Under the pieces are notes generated by a model, which did no database searches, had not been told where the DNA came from, and saw only the letters and a list, made by a program, of their open reading frames with translations. A stretch of DNA of 64,000 bases from Eopsaltria australis. Lineage: Eukaryota > Chordata > Aves > Passeriformes > Petroicidae. The position numbers were made by a program, and so were the translations under genes. The DNA is taken from positions 4,092,001-4,156,000 of the forward strand of contig JAVTVJ010000068.1 of the NCBI GenBank assembly GCA_034509425.1, given 5' to 3'. How positions within the stretch are numbered: position 1 is the stretch's first letter; each line of letters starts with the position of its first letter. Below are positions 1-13,992 of this stretch, in pieces.

Positions 1-3000
1 CATAGATATTCTGGCTGTCCTAACATTAAGACTTTGTCTACAGCAATTTTGCCTTTCTTTATCAGAACCACACTGCTGATGTGGTTCTTATAGAGAGTGT
101 GTCATATCGGGCTAGTGTGAAATGCTCAACTTCATCACTTCACCAGCTGGTGATCAATTACACAGTTCAAGTGAGGAAAGCGTTGTTAACAGTACAATCA
201 AGCATGCCAGATGCACACAGACAAACACAACATAACCAACATTGTACTTACTTTTTTCTGAAAGTACCCATGGAAACATGGAACAAAAATTCAGTATTAT
301 TAAAACAGTTTTGCATTTTCACATCACAGCAAAATAGCAAATACTGTCCACAGAACAGAGAGTAAAACTGACTGTAGAGAACTGCATTATCTTATGACAG
401 CCCCAATTTAAGCCTGAAGTCTTCAGAGAACTTCTTTTTTTTAATTAGCTCTGCTGCCCAGTGGCAATCACAGCCCAAAAACATGCCAGAGCTCTGTATA
501 TAACACAGTATGGGAGTCAGATGCTTAAGTAAAAGTGCTCATGGAGCAATGAGGTGAGTGGAGAAGTGCCCAGCTTCATCTCTTGGAGGCAGTCAGGTGC
601 TGATCCCCACCCAGCACTCTCATCACAGGTCCTCCCCCACTCAGTGACACAGGTTTTAGAGGGATTCGCCCACAGAAGCAGTCACACAGCCTGGATGCTT
701 CTGTGATTTCACTGACTTACCACCCCAGCTTCTTAAGCCTGTTTTCAGTTTGCCGAAGCTGAGGCTCACTTGGCCACTACCACAGAGACTAAAACACTTA
801 CTCAGCTGGTGACAATTTTGTTTCTGTTCCCACACTGCCCAATTTCAGTACAAGATTTGACACCACATCCCAGAGAAGGGCTGTCATCATCACATTCTTG
901 ACTTCTACAGTAGCACCTCACAGTCTCCCCCACTTTACGGCTGCTCTATGGGGTGTAAGTCAGTTTTATGTCTCACAAGCAGGCCACAGGGCAAGAAAGG
1001 TAGGGGAAATATCCAGGTAAGGATCAGCCCTTGGGCTTCAGACTCAGGTAGCTGTCAGTCTCTCAGTTTCAGCTGCTTGAATGATATCTCCAAGCACACC
1101 CAGAATCTGTGGCATCCTCTTGAAAATAACAGCTTGGGCCCCAAGGAAACCTGAACTTCAAGAGTTAGGCTGCCAGTGGACTTGAAAGCAAAGAGAAACT
1201 TGTGAAATTTGGCATATCTACATGTGTGTTACAGCTTCAAACCAGCACTGGTGTCAGGTTTCTAAGATTTGCTCTGATGTCAAAAATATTAAAATCGTGT
1301 GGAATCTGAAGGAAAACTACGGGTAGCATTAACCATAAACAACTCATCTTTTCTCTTCAGAATAAATGTGTATTTTGTTCCAAATCACAATGAGTTGTAC
1401 ACAGATATTAAACAAAAAACCCAAATGGATACTTTGTGCTCACAGTTGGTGACATAAAGTAACCTTACTTAAATCTGCTGGCTGTCAAAGTGGTGGTGAT
1501 GAGAAATCAAATAAGCCCAGCTTTCCTTTATGAAATTCTTTTTCACACTGAGCCAACCACTGAAAAAATATGCTTACATTTCCTTCAGCAAGTATTCTCT
1601 CAGTTTGTCTTCAAATTAATTAGTAATTATCTTGGGCAGGAGCCTGACGCCCACTTTATCTTATTTGTAACAATTCTTACAACAGTGGACTCCAGCAAAA
1701 AGGAGCTACTGAGCAGATCTCAGGCCACCAGTTCTAAGACGTAACCCCAACCAGCTTTGGGTTTTTGTTTTTGTTTATTCTCTTTTCTTTTTTTGGTGGG
1801 ATCTCGAGTATGAAATGGTGGCCAAGGGGGAAAAAAAACGTAACAAAGCTCTATGCAGTGTCACTGCATCTCGTCAGTCACTTTAGTCATTAAGATGAAG
1901 AATTTTGGTGACTTTGCTCCTCTAAAATGGGTACTCTGTGAACATTGTTTTTCACATGGAAAATCTAGATCAATATTTTTTAGAAACAAAGTATTTGGTA
2001 GTTTCAGGGGAGCTTTTCTTTCATTCATTTTTAATGTACAATTGACAAAAAACTCTTTTTCCAGAAATATAAGGAATTAAAACAGTTATTACAGTAATGC
2101 TATGCCCTGCAAGAAGCCAAGCTAAGTGCATTTTTTCCTCAGTGTAAATTAAAGATACATGAAGTACAGATAAATTTAGTACAGGCTGCAGTTGTTTAAG
2201 TTGTTTTGCTTTTGAGGACTCAACAAAAGGAAATCTGCAAATTATTGTAATTTATTTCCCCCCCGCAAAAGCTGAATTATTAAAATAATTATGTCATTAA
2301 AATATTATTTTGAATAAATGCGTATTTTATTGTGCAATGGTTATAACTGCAGTCACCCATTATCTTGGTACATATTTTTATGACCATTATATGATCATAA
2401 AAATTTTATCTATCATTTATTATGATGGTCATCATGATACAATTCTATGCTTCCATAAAACACCATTTCATTTGGGAAACCCTCAGCACATACTCAAAAC
2501 CCCCCAGTTCTGACCTGCCAGGCACCTGCACTCACATAACTGGACCTAGGATAACATCTTCATCTGGGATAGGCACCAGCAGCTCCCTACAGTTGCTGGA
2601 GAGCATGTAATGCATAACTGACCCACAGAACAGTTATAATGAGCTCTCTGCTTCCTTAAAGTGCATTTTCATTTAACAACTACAGAAAAAGACCTGAGGT
2701 GATTAGCTCAGAAGGGTTTTCACTGTAAATATCTAACATTTAAACGACAAAGTTAACCGACATAAATAGCCATTACTAAGTATCAGTATGGTTAAGAAAG
2801 GATTTCCTTTAAAACTTCTCCATAGTTTTCTGTAAGAGCTCTGAGGGTAACAGGGTCTTTGCTGCCCCAAACACCCTCACCTGGGACCTGCATCACTGAC
2901 AGGTCACTGGAGCCAGAGCACCTGCCTTCTGTGGCAGCTGTGGTACTGACTCCTGCTAGTGAGGATACCAGCCCTACCCCGGCTTCTGGACTATCATCTT

Positions 3001-6000
3001 TCGGGCAGCAGCCCCTCTCTTGCTGCTCTCTTGACAATCTTCAAATCACATTTTCTTCAAATGACATGTCTGGATTTGGCCAATAGCAGAAGCATGACGC
3101 TGTGCCAAATGTGTTCTTGACTGGAGACAACATACAGGGGACATCAGGCACCAGAACATGTCACACAAGTTGTTTTCTGTTCTGTTCACAGGTGCTTTCC
3201 TCCACAGCTGATCTGGGAGATAGCTGGACCATGCTAATGCAGTAAGCACTATATGAGCAGGTTTTCTGAGGTTTTGGTGTTTTATTTAATGCACCATTCC
3301 TTCTGTCCTCTGACCGCTTTTGTTCCTGGTTTCTGAACACAGCTCGTATGTCATCTTTCATTAGTAACTTGCCCAGAACTCAAAAGAGTACTCTGTGACT
3401 AGATGGCATTGGATTGGTGCCTCATATTAGCATATTCACTAATGCTTTGAAAAAGTTTTTTTGGCAGTAGTCAGTGTTGCCCACACTTACTCACCTAGGA
3501 ACACCTCTCACTTCCTACATTTCCTCTCTTGTACTGGACATTTGTGTTTAAATTATTTATCTTTAGCTTCTTATCCTCTTCCTCCAAAGATATCATTATA
3601 TTCAGCAGAGATTACAAAATTCCCTACTTTTTTTTTGCTACTTCTTTATTCTGAGTAGTGCTTTCAACTGTTATTCAAATGACATTAATTGCAAATACAA
3701 TTAATGCACTCTGGCTTACTGTTGCAGGCCATTAATAAAGGTGCTGGCTGTAGACAAAGAAGAAATAAAGCCTGCTGATGCAAAATTGGATAAGGGGAAA
3801 AAACCAAACAAAACCAAACCAAGCAACATGGCTTTATTGTACACCAGTGGTTTTGCAACCCATATTATACTGTACCCAAAGGTAAGTTAGTTTTTATTAA
3901 TTTTTTCAAATGAAACTACATAGGTCTCAGTAAAAGCCAACAACATTACATGTGAAGTTACCCTCTTCATCCACTAGTTTCATATAAAACCTTTTGTTTT
4001 CTCTTATAAAGCAGGTATTTGTGGGTATTGTATTTGTGGGTATTGTACACTTTGAGTCTCATGAAGTTTTGGTTTTCTCTGTCCTTGAAAGTGGAAACAT
4101 AAACTGGCAGCCTCCCACCACATTCCTCACTTCTATATGAGATGGTGACTTCAGTGTTTCCATGGAAAGGTTTGGGAAAGGTCATGATCTAAAACCATTC
4201 ACAAGGAAATGAAGTGCAGGGCTTTGATGGTTGGGCACTCATGCCATAAAGCACAAGAGGCTGAAACCACAAAGGCAACTTGGGTGCCCAGCCAGTACTT
4301 CAGGTAAAGAAGTAACAATTAATCATGGAGTTACTCTGATCCTTTAGTCGGTTCTTTACTGTTTCTGTATACAAAAAGTTTCTGGGAACTATATTTACCC
4401 CAGAGGATGCATTCCAGACTCAAACTAGAGGTATGTTCATGCCCATGTGGGCCTCTGTCTGTACCAGACTAGGCCTCACAAAAATTTAAGAGAATGTTTA
4501 TTCATTTTCATTTATTCCTCTCCTGGAAGTTGTAATGCATCTTTAAATTTATTATAAGCTTTGCTTACAAGCTAGGGCTTCTGTCCAGGTGTCAAATATT
4601 CTAAAATTGCACCCTAATTATGGGGCTGTAAAATGTTCTAGAGTTATAGTTTCCTGTTAAGACTCTCATGCTGAAATACGTATTTCCTTTTGTCTCAGGA
4701 CTTCATCATTCACTCTTTTTTTAGTGTTTATGGTAGCCTTGCATAGGTAATCTGCTCACCTTGCTAGTCTCCACAAATTCTCTTGCAGCTTACTTTGCTC
4801 TAGTCAACAGCATGACTACAATTCATGTGGGCAGTGCTGGATGAGGTGTGCAGAAAATCCTCTACTCAGATTCCTTTCAGCCTTGCTAGGACATGCCTTA
4901 GCTTTACAACTCAATGAAATCACCACCATTCTGGGGTTTAAAGGTTTACACTGGAAATCTTTCCACTCAGCAGGTGGGTATGTTAATATGAGTGCATGTG
5001 CTGTAATTATGCTGCCTCCTGAACATTCTCCCCTAGAAAATGTTCCTCTTTTAGCCTCAAAATGCCTTCCCATTCCAGTGTTCTTTCTCAAGACACAGGG
5101 GTTTTGCTTGATTGCTGTGTAACTAGGTAAATAGCAAAATCTGCAATCTTGTATATTAAGTTTTGGGGATTTTTGTCTTTGTGGAATGTTTAAGATTTGC
5201 TAGGAGTTTATTCTATGAACATGAAGAATTGGGTATACATTTTGAATGGTTAATTCAAGTAAGTCTAAGTGGGGCAAATTCAGATATGGCTGAAACTTTA
5301 GGTCAGGGTTAGACAGCATAGCTGCTAAAACGCTAAGGGATGTAAACTAGCAGGACACATGCAGGTCACTCATTTAAAAAACAAAAAAACCTAATTTATC
5401 TTTACCTCAGAGAAATAAATAGGGTTACTTATGGGAGGAAGCAGTGTAAGAAAGGACACTGGGACCTGAGAAGCAAGATGAAGTGTGAGTCAGAGTGCCC
5501 AAGAGGGTAAGACTGGAGATCACTGTGATGGAAGACTGCCTTGCCAAGCACCACAACAGTTTGATCTGTGTATTGCACCAACACAGATTTCAAAAGGCAG
5601 CTCACTACTAACAATGACAGGCTAAGGTAATGGAAGTGTTTCAATCAAGCTGTGGTTTGCAGATCAGAAATTCATTCTCTTTGTACATACGTCATTGCAC
5701 AACTGGGCAGAATGAATAAAAACTGATACCCATAAAGGAGCAGGGAACCAAAACAGATTGGTCTGGTGTGGCCTGGCTATTTTCCCATTACTACTCAAAC
5801 TTGAATAAAATTTCTATTTCCCTCTTAACAAATGGACCTCATTTTAATAGGCACAAGACTCAAGGAAAAAAAAAAAAAAGCCCAACCCACAGAATTAAGA
5901 AGTTTGGTGCCTTGTCTAGAGGAAAAGCCAACATGCCAGAGTTGGATCTGTTCAATGTTATTATTCAGTTATTTTATGATTTTTTTTTGTTATTGTGCCC

Positions 6001-6681
6001 AAGGCTTCCCTCTGACTTCCTTATTATTGCTATTATAAGGAAATTTTAACTATTATTAATATCATTGAAATAAACAAGAATTAGTTAACCCTGGCTAAAA
6101 AAAGCACTGCTACATTCAATAAACCAAAGCCTCTGTGTCCAAGACACCCAGGACAGAGTTTTGGCTGAACCATCCAGTTCTGGCCTAGATCCAAAACCTT
6201 CTATACATCTAAAGGTATCCCAACTGTTTTATTACAGGCCTGTCTCTGAAAGATAGTACTCATTATTTAGCTACTGCAAAATAAAATCAATGGTTTTTTT
6301 GTTGTTGCTATCATCATTCAAGTACAACTAGGTAAGAATTTCACTTCATTGCTTGATCCTTTAGCAAATCTCTTTCCCTATGAAGCTACTATCAATGGAA
6401 CTTACCACAGGAGGCCAATTTGAACTTATTAATGGTTTTTTCCTTTTTTTCTGATTGTAATGTGACATTCTGACTTTAGCCCTAATAGCCTCTGAAAAGG
6501 AAACTGTGCTTCCTGCTTGCAGGTTATTTTACACCCAGATATATGACAGGCACACACAGCAACAAGTAAATCAACACATGAAGAACTCCTTTTCCTCTTC
6601 TAGGCTTCTGAATTGAAGGATGTGATAGTCTCTCCAAAAATGTGACTGTCAAACTGCAGGCAAGCAACAAAGAAAGATTAC
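1..6681. other. CTPS2 downstream intron or 3' region, no exon identified
   Basis: This is AT-rich sequence beyond the last recognised CTPS2 exon. I searched the minus strand for the family tail (a Ser/Asp-rich segment with a YSD-type motif and a C-terminal E-L-E-I type end) and found none with a proper acceptor. It holds a 15-bp tandem duplication at 4015-4044 and short A/T runs. A slightly GC-richer patch at 2,480-3,060 has no recognisable coding content. Confidence 0.6.
4015..4044. repeat. 15-bp tandem duplication
   Basis: Two perfect adjacent copies of gtatttgtgggtatt. This is a small replication-slippage type repeat with no gene overlap. Confidence 0.8.
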
Positions 6682-6826
6682 CTTGGAGACAATTTACATC
6701 CACGCTGCAGGTATGCATTCAGTGTCCCAGTTGCTGCTAGCAACAGTCCAAGGTATGGAGGTGAAGGTTTCATAGGTCTTGAGGAAAATTCTGGGTGGAA
6801 CTGAACTCCCACAAAATATGGGTGAT
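6682..6826 (-). CDS. CTPS2: CTPS2 coding exon 16 (catalytic His and Glu)
   Basis: This 145-nt exon codes for [20 protein letters not shown] and then [20 protein letters not shown], ending KLSPR. His526 and Glu528 of the glutaminase triad fall at family positions. The acceptor is TATCTTGTAG and the donor CCAAG|GTAATC, phase 2. An in-frame read-through would add about 47 unrelated residues, so a further downstream exon is expected. Confidence 0.95.
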
Positions 6827-9800
6827 CTACAAGATAGACAACAAAGAAAATTACACGATGTAGGAAGAAGATAGTAGAAAAACTTCTGGGAAACACACTT
6901 ATTGATTATTTCAGACAGGTGTCCAGAAGCCAGAGCAGCACATGAGAATTTAAGCGTGAGGCAGCAGAAAACTTCTTTCCACAAAAAGCAACTGACAACA
7001 GAGGCATAAGGTTAGCAGAGCAAACTAAGGAAAAATCATCCTATGATTCATAAAAACTGAATAATAAACCTGTTCCAACATGCAAGGGTGGGGGGAGGGG
7101 AGCACAAGTGGAAAAGTCACAAAGTTTACATTTATCATGTTTTTTTCATAGTGTTTTGATTTCTGGTATCTATTTATGCACATCTATTCAGAACAATATG
7201 CTCAAAGCAGGGACAAATTCATAGTTAAATCAGGTTGCTGACAACTTTGTCTAGTCAAGTTTTGAAGGTGTCTACTGCAAGGATGAAGATTTCACAGACT
7301 CTCTAGGTAATATATTCTAGTAATGTCATATACTTGGGCTATATTGTATGTATACACATTTCATATACTCAAGCAAAATGAACACATATTGAGACCTGAC
7401 CTAGAATATTTGAGGGTGATTAGGGAGCAGGGCAATGTCATTGTGAAACTGGTAAATAGATAAAAATCGTTTAAAGGCCAGAGGTCCCTGATGACTAGAA
7501 AAAGGCAGTCACTTCTTCAAGACAAAAAGGATCCAAGGAACCACAGACCATTCCTGACCTTCAGAACATGAAGGTCAGGAAGACTGGCACAACAAGCCTG
7601 AGAGGAATCAGTCTTTGAATGCAGGAAGAGCACTGGCTTTCCTTAGATCTGACTTCAGCAAAGTTTTTCATATGGTTTCCTGCCCTTTAAGTTGGAAACT
7701 GTGGACTAGAGGTAGACCACAAAGTATGTTTAAAAAAATGGGCAGACTTCTGGGTTCAAAGAACAGTGGTGAGTGGTTTGAAGTCCAAGCAACAGCATTC
7801 CTGGAGATACTCAAAACTTGATTGATACAACTCTGGAGAACCTGACTTATATTTGAAGGTAGCCCTGTGCTGAAGCAGAAGGTTGGACTATATGACCTCC
7901 CAAATAACTCTATGATTCTACATAGCCAAATCCCCCAAGCTAGAATTAGGACCTTTTGGAAAAGGTGCACATTCGTCCCACATAATCAAATACATGCCCA
8001 GTCCTTGCAAAGTGTAAGACTTTTCCTAACAGACTCTGAATTTACATCCATTGTAATACACAAGTGGAGTTAGCAGTATCCCCCAAAATTATCTTGGCTG
8101 TTTTGACAGCTAAATATTGTGCCTACATGTCATTTAACAACCTATAGTTCATACAGTTTTAACAGATGCCATAAGGATTACAAACGAGTAAGACACTCAC
8201 TCTCCAGTTCAATAATTTCCATCCTGTTCCCTTCTGTATCATGGCCAACAAATTTCAAACCTTTCTCTTCAAAGCAGTGAGTCAATTCTGGGTTCACCTG
8301 AAACAATGAAAGCAATAATAATTGTAGTTCTGTTTATTTTTGGATTTAACAAACAGTAGCAGTTAATTGCAATATTTTTTACATGCATACAAGAATGAAA
8401 AGAATTGGGTAAGGACTGGGAACTTTTGCTTTCTTTTTTTAGCAACTCTGGCATAAATTTGTAAAAGTGGGCATGTTTATTAAATAAAGAGATAAATCAG
8501 TAAAAGTTACTACATAACACTCAAAACTTAAAGCCAAGGTCCCTTCTGCTTGCTGCCCTTCTGAATCCAAGCAGCCTGCATTCCCCCTTTTTTAAATGGC
8601 CCATTAGATGTAGGTGCAGACTGACTTCCCCTTTGAACACTGCATTTCAGTGGTTATGACAAAAGCTAAGCTTCAGCTCTTTCTTCAAACTGAGGAGCTC
8701 TGCAGTGAGCTGTCTCGTTTCCTTGATGATGTTTTAACCACCCAGTTAATATCCAAACTTTGAGCAGGTTTATGACCATCACATTCTCCTCCCTTTTAAG
8801 GAAGGTTAATACTGTCTGAACCAGTTAAAGCATGCACATACCCAATAGTTCAGGGCCCTTTGGAGACCCTGATGGAGTCAGATCCCTTTTGATCTACGTC
8901 AGAGATAACTCCAGGAGTCCACCTCGTGCCTGTCTCCCTGAATGACAGTATTTTGAAAGTATTGAGGCACCTTATCTCAGATGTTTGCACACAAGAGGAA
9001 AGGACCCATACAAAGGACATTGAGTTGGATGGTAGGAAGCAAGAGATCTGAACTAGTCTCTGAGCTGCAGATGCCTGAAGTCTGCCTACATTTAGACCAC
9101 AAAAGAATGTGCACTACCCAAACATAATCTATGCCTTTAAGTAAGCCAAACTGGCCAGAGCATTTAACAATTACAACCCTTTACTTTTCAAGTATTTCAC
9201 GGAAAGCCAAGCCAGGTAATCTCTGACATTGCTTTCCAAGACCATTTTTCTAGATTCTGCATCTTCTCTACCACAAAAACAGCATACAACATTATTCCTC
9301 TCTACTGAACACTTGAAAGAACACCTCTGCAATAGTGTGGGTGGTGTCAGCACAAGCACAAGACAAAGACTGACATGAGTCATTGACATGGAGGTCCAGC
9401 CAGAATCGTTAGCGGCTGGACCACATGCAACACAGGAGGAGAGACGATAAGCTGGGTTTGTTCAGCCTCAAAAGGGAAAGCAGAAAGTGGATCTCATGGC
9501 TGACTTCAACTATCTAATGAGACAAAATAAAGAGACAGACTGCTCAGAAATGCATAGCACATGACTGAGACTAAAAAAGAAACGCTCAAGTAAGTATCCT
9601 ATTAGACACAAAGGAAAAGGTTCACAGTGAAGTGGTTAAGCATTGGAACAAATTGTCAAAAGATGCTGTGGATTCTCTCTTCAAAGCGATTCAAAAGTAG
9701 ATGGAATAAAATCCTGAGTGATTCTAATTTTACAGCTGGCTCAGTTCCAAACAGGGAGATGGACCAAATGACTTACTATAGTTTAGATTGAAAGGAACCT

Positions 9801-12800
9801 CTCTATCTAACCACTACTAAATTTTATCTTCATGTAAGAACTCTCCCACTGGCTTTTTTTCTGCCTACCAAGAGAAATACAATTTGTCAAGTTTTACTTT
9901 TGAGCACAAAGTACATTAGCAGTGCTTACCTCATATCGATGCCTGTGTCGCTCCTCTACAAATGTTTCTTCACCATAAAGCTTCCCTGAATATACAACAA
10001 AAGAGAAATTAATGCCTGTGTGTTGCTTTAATAGTTGCTATAATTATTTCCTGTAATTTAAACCTCAAAAAAGTCACATTTAACAGGTTAAACGTAACAA
10101 GACGTTATTCATCTCACTGCACTTTTCTGTTTTTCCTGAGTGATGACTACTTTATTTTAATTTACTGTTACCTGAGTTTATTCAGGATTCATATTCAACA
10201 TTCCTTGACTAAAAATACCTTAGGCAGACTAGAATCTTTACATGCTTTAACTAATTTAAAAATTAAAGCTCAAAATAAATAAAAAAATGGCTGAGCAATG
10301 CAAAATCCCTTCAGGGTTTTACAACAGTTGCACGCAAAAGACGCAGGGAAGGAAGCCTTTTAGTAGCATCTGTTCCATTTTAATAGATTATGTGTGGCAC
10401 CTGGCATAGTACCTCCAAAGAACAAACAGATTATTGCTTTTCTCTGTTTTCCTGATCTCATTACCCAAATGACTCTTGCAGTCCTCTGTACATAATCTTG
10501 AACACTCTACATTTGACAGCAACAAGGAACAAGTCAGAGGTATGGAGTAAACCAGATTTTAATCATATCTCTCACTTATAATCATGGCTCAAACTTTGCT
10601 CCCAATTTACACTAAGGTCATGAGAATTACTGTCTTGCTAGGGGGTTGGTACATGAACTAAACTACCAAGAACATCTTCAAAAATTCCACAGTAATAGTA
10701 CTGCCATTTTAGAACAAATGGTGCATGTCTTAATTTTAAGGAACCACCTTTTTACAACTATTATTTCCATTCAAGCTGTAAAGCATAAGAAAAAGAAATC
10801 AGATTTCCTGACTAAACTACCAGAGTTTTTTATGATTCTTTCTAAAGAAATATCTAAACAGTTCTAAACAACTCATAGTACTGGTCAAGAGTTACAACAC
10901 ATGTTAATTTTTATTAACTTTTCCAAGAAGCATTTAGGCCACACAAGAACTTGTACATTGTGATAGGCATATCTATATCACATGTAGGCAAAGTAGCACC
11001 CATGTTACTTAGATCACCAGTAGAGGCATCTCTAGAAATGCAGATTTTTCATTAAATGTGCATATGTATTACACTTTGGTCTCCTGCTGAAGTAGATGTC
11101 ATTTTTAAACACTGGGAAGGACACACTCCTTAAGTTCAACATAGCTAGACAGAGAATAGCTCAGATCAATATCAGGGGCAGGCCAATAAAAGAAATACAC
11201 ACATATTTAATTGATGCACAAGAAACTCCTTTTTATGTATTTGCAGTATCATCTATATTACTACTGTATAATGGGCTGATTAATAGGAGACAAGTATTAC
11301 TTCAATTTTAAAATACACAAAGAACGAATTAAATAACTTGTTCTATCTTCTGGTTGCTTTTATTTTGTTATCTGAAGCATCCTGTTACAGCAAATCATTT
11401 TCCTTTCCTGCAACAGATACTTTGCTTTCCCAAAACAAGACTGCTTCCAGGGCCAGGCTAGGCCTAAGGCAGTGCTGGATCAGAGACTGGATTAAACAGG
11501 GCCTGGCTACTGGCAAATATTGTCAAGACAAGGCAAGGACTAAGGCAGCAAGGCCATGTGATATTTCAGGCTGAGGTGCTCTGGCAGCTCTAGGGAATGA
11601 CAAGCAACATTTGGGTCCGGCACGAGCATATTGGGCAGGAGTTTGGGTTAGTTCTAACAAAAAGCTTCTGGGGGAGGGTAAGAAGCCCTGGTTCACACAT
11701 CCTATCAGCTCATAAAGAAAGTAGGAAGAAAGCACTTTGACTTTCCAAAGAACATAATGAATTAAATTGCCATGAAATGAATTTCAGTTTTTTCAACATT
11801 TCACTCATTCTTTTTTAAAAAGTATTGGACCCTAACTGACAGTTTCACTGGAAGTTACGGATGCCTCTCGTCCCTTTTTTACACTCCAATTCTAGTAAAT
11901 GTAAATAACAGGATCAGAGTGAATGAGCTCAGGGAAGCTGTCACCCAACTGTTTGCTTAAGGTTATAGCATTTTTGGTTTTCCATGTTACAAATCTCCTT
12001 TTCAAAAGGCAAGAAAGATAAGAGCAGAAAAATAACTTACTTAAAACAGACTTTTCAGTTTTGAAAACAGTCCTTCTCTTCCCCAGTCTCATTGTTCCTC
12101 CCATATCTCCAGGATTGTGTTCTGGCATGTCAATAACCTGTAGAGAAAAGTTGTTTAGACACTGTTTCATTCAACAAATAAAAAAAAAAAATCCTAAACC
12201 AAACAACTGCCAAGCAAGTTGCATAATTTAGAAATGGCAACTTCACGTCATTTACCTCCAACCATTCCCTATCACTATTTCTTTATTGTTTTTTTAATGT
12301 TTTCTTCTTCAATACTGCACTGTAATAGTCTGACAATGTAAACTTAATGACGACAAACATTTTCATTTAATGTTAAGATTAAAAAAAGCAACTTACTACT
12401 TTCTTATTTTAATTTTTTGGGGTGGAAGAAAACACCTTTCTTATAAAAATTATACCAAAATGTTACCAATAGGGTAACTCTGCCCAAAGTCATTTTTTGT
12501 GCTAAGAGAGTACACAGATTTTTAAAAATTCAAATTCATAGACCAAAGAAGTCCACCAAGTGATAAAGACACCATCTCTGGAAAAACAAAGTCCCTGAAC
12601 CTCACAGTGTTTGAGGCTGAAAGATTTTCCCGGGTAAATATTCTCATACAGTAGAGTATTTCTTATATTGCTCTTTTTTATGCTAAGAGGCAGAAACAGC
12701 TGTGTTATCAAGTGAGAAGACAACCTCTTTCTTGGGAAGTAGGAAGAGGAGGAGGGCATGCAGTTGCTGAGTGAAGAGAGGACACTTGTAGCCAGACTAC

Positions 12801-13953
12801 AATGTTGTAAAAGCAGAGTATGAGAAGAGGTGACACCAGTACATGTGTGCTATTTCAGATTATAGAGGTAATTAATTTATCACAGGAAATGGAAAACCAT
12901 TCTCCCCCCATTCACCTCTAGTAAAGGGTTTCTCAGGCTGCTGAAGAGTTCACAAAATACTGAGTTGCCTTGTATGAAGAATATGCTATTTAAGATAAAA
13001 TTTAAAGAAGGATATACAAATACTGGGTTTGAGGACTGAAGCTGATGGGTCAAATGGCTTCTACATGGGTCAAGTGAAACCCAGGATGGTAGGATTCAGG
13101 GCATGTGAAAAACCACAGCTTAGTGCAAGGAGTGTGCTCTAGTTTTGCTCAGTTTGAAAAAATGCTGCAGGGTCTCACAATCCAGTTTAGAGGAGATCTG
13201 CCTAAGAGAAGTAAAACAGTTCAAAATTGTACAAACATGAGCTGAAACTTTGACCTATGTACTTGTATTCACATATACACAGTCAGTGAGGAATGTAATT
13301 GACAAAGGAAAGTTCTAAAAATACAAATATTCACATATATGGGTAATCATGAATGGATTTTTATTAACCTTAATTTGCCCTCTGAGGATAATGAAAACAA
13401 CATCTGATGATACACTTCATAAAGTGAAGTTATTCAATTTAGGAGGGATGGTGGAAAGTGCTTAACCTTTGGCCTTGTGCCAATGCATTTCAGCTGTGTA
13501 ATTATCTCTGTACAACCTTATACCTTCAAAATGTTATTTATAAGCTATATATTCATTATAAAATGTCATGAGCAGGAGGTGTGATCAAACCAATGGGATA
13601 GTACAGATCCTTCAATTACCTCTCAATTCACAAAGGTGAGGACTGTGCAAGACATTGAGCTAACCCTCCCTCCACAAATTCAAAAAATAAAAGAAACCCC
13701 ATTAATTGAATCCTTACTATTTTTAAAGTATGAAAATTACTGAATTTATTTTATCTCCTTTCATTTAATTCATGTTTTCCCTGAAGTAGTGGCCACAAAA
13801 AAAAAAAAAAGAGGGTCTCAGAAGCACAGCATCTGCCCAGCTGAAGGTTTCTGTCATCCTCTGGGTTAGAACCTCACAGGGCACTGCAAGACCTACAAAA
13901 ATTTGGCTGGAGAAGTGGTCTCATAGGGAAGATTCAGGTGTGTTTCAACACCA

Positions 13954-13992
<39 letters not shown>

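Larger units (their letters stand above)
6827..8200 (-). other. CTPS2 intron between coding exons 16 and 15
   Basis: This intron holds two CR1 fragments in opposite orientation, listed separately. The rest is unremarkable AT-rich sequence. Confidence 0.85.

Noticed and set aside
1030..1110. Minus-strand segment with DSYLSLKPKG-stop as a candidate CTPS2 last exon
   Set aside because: No proper acceptor with a pyrimidine tract precedes it, the phase does not follow from exon 16, and it does not match the family tail.
2859..3086. 75-codon plus-strand Ser/Pro-rich frame and its minus-strand partner
   Set aside because: No splice sites or family resemblance; a mildly GC-rich patch explains both frames.
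6524..6681. Read-through of CTPS2 exon 16 giving a hydrophobic C-terminal tail
   Set aside because: A usable donor follows KLSPR, and the read-through residues match no CTP synthase; intron retention cannot be excluded but is not supported.
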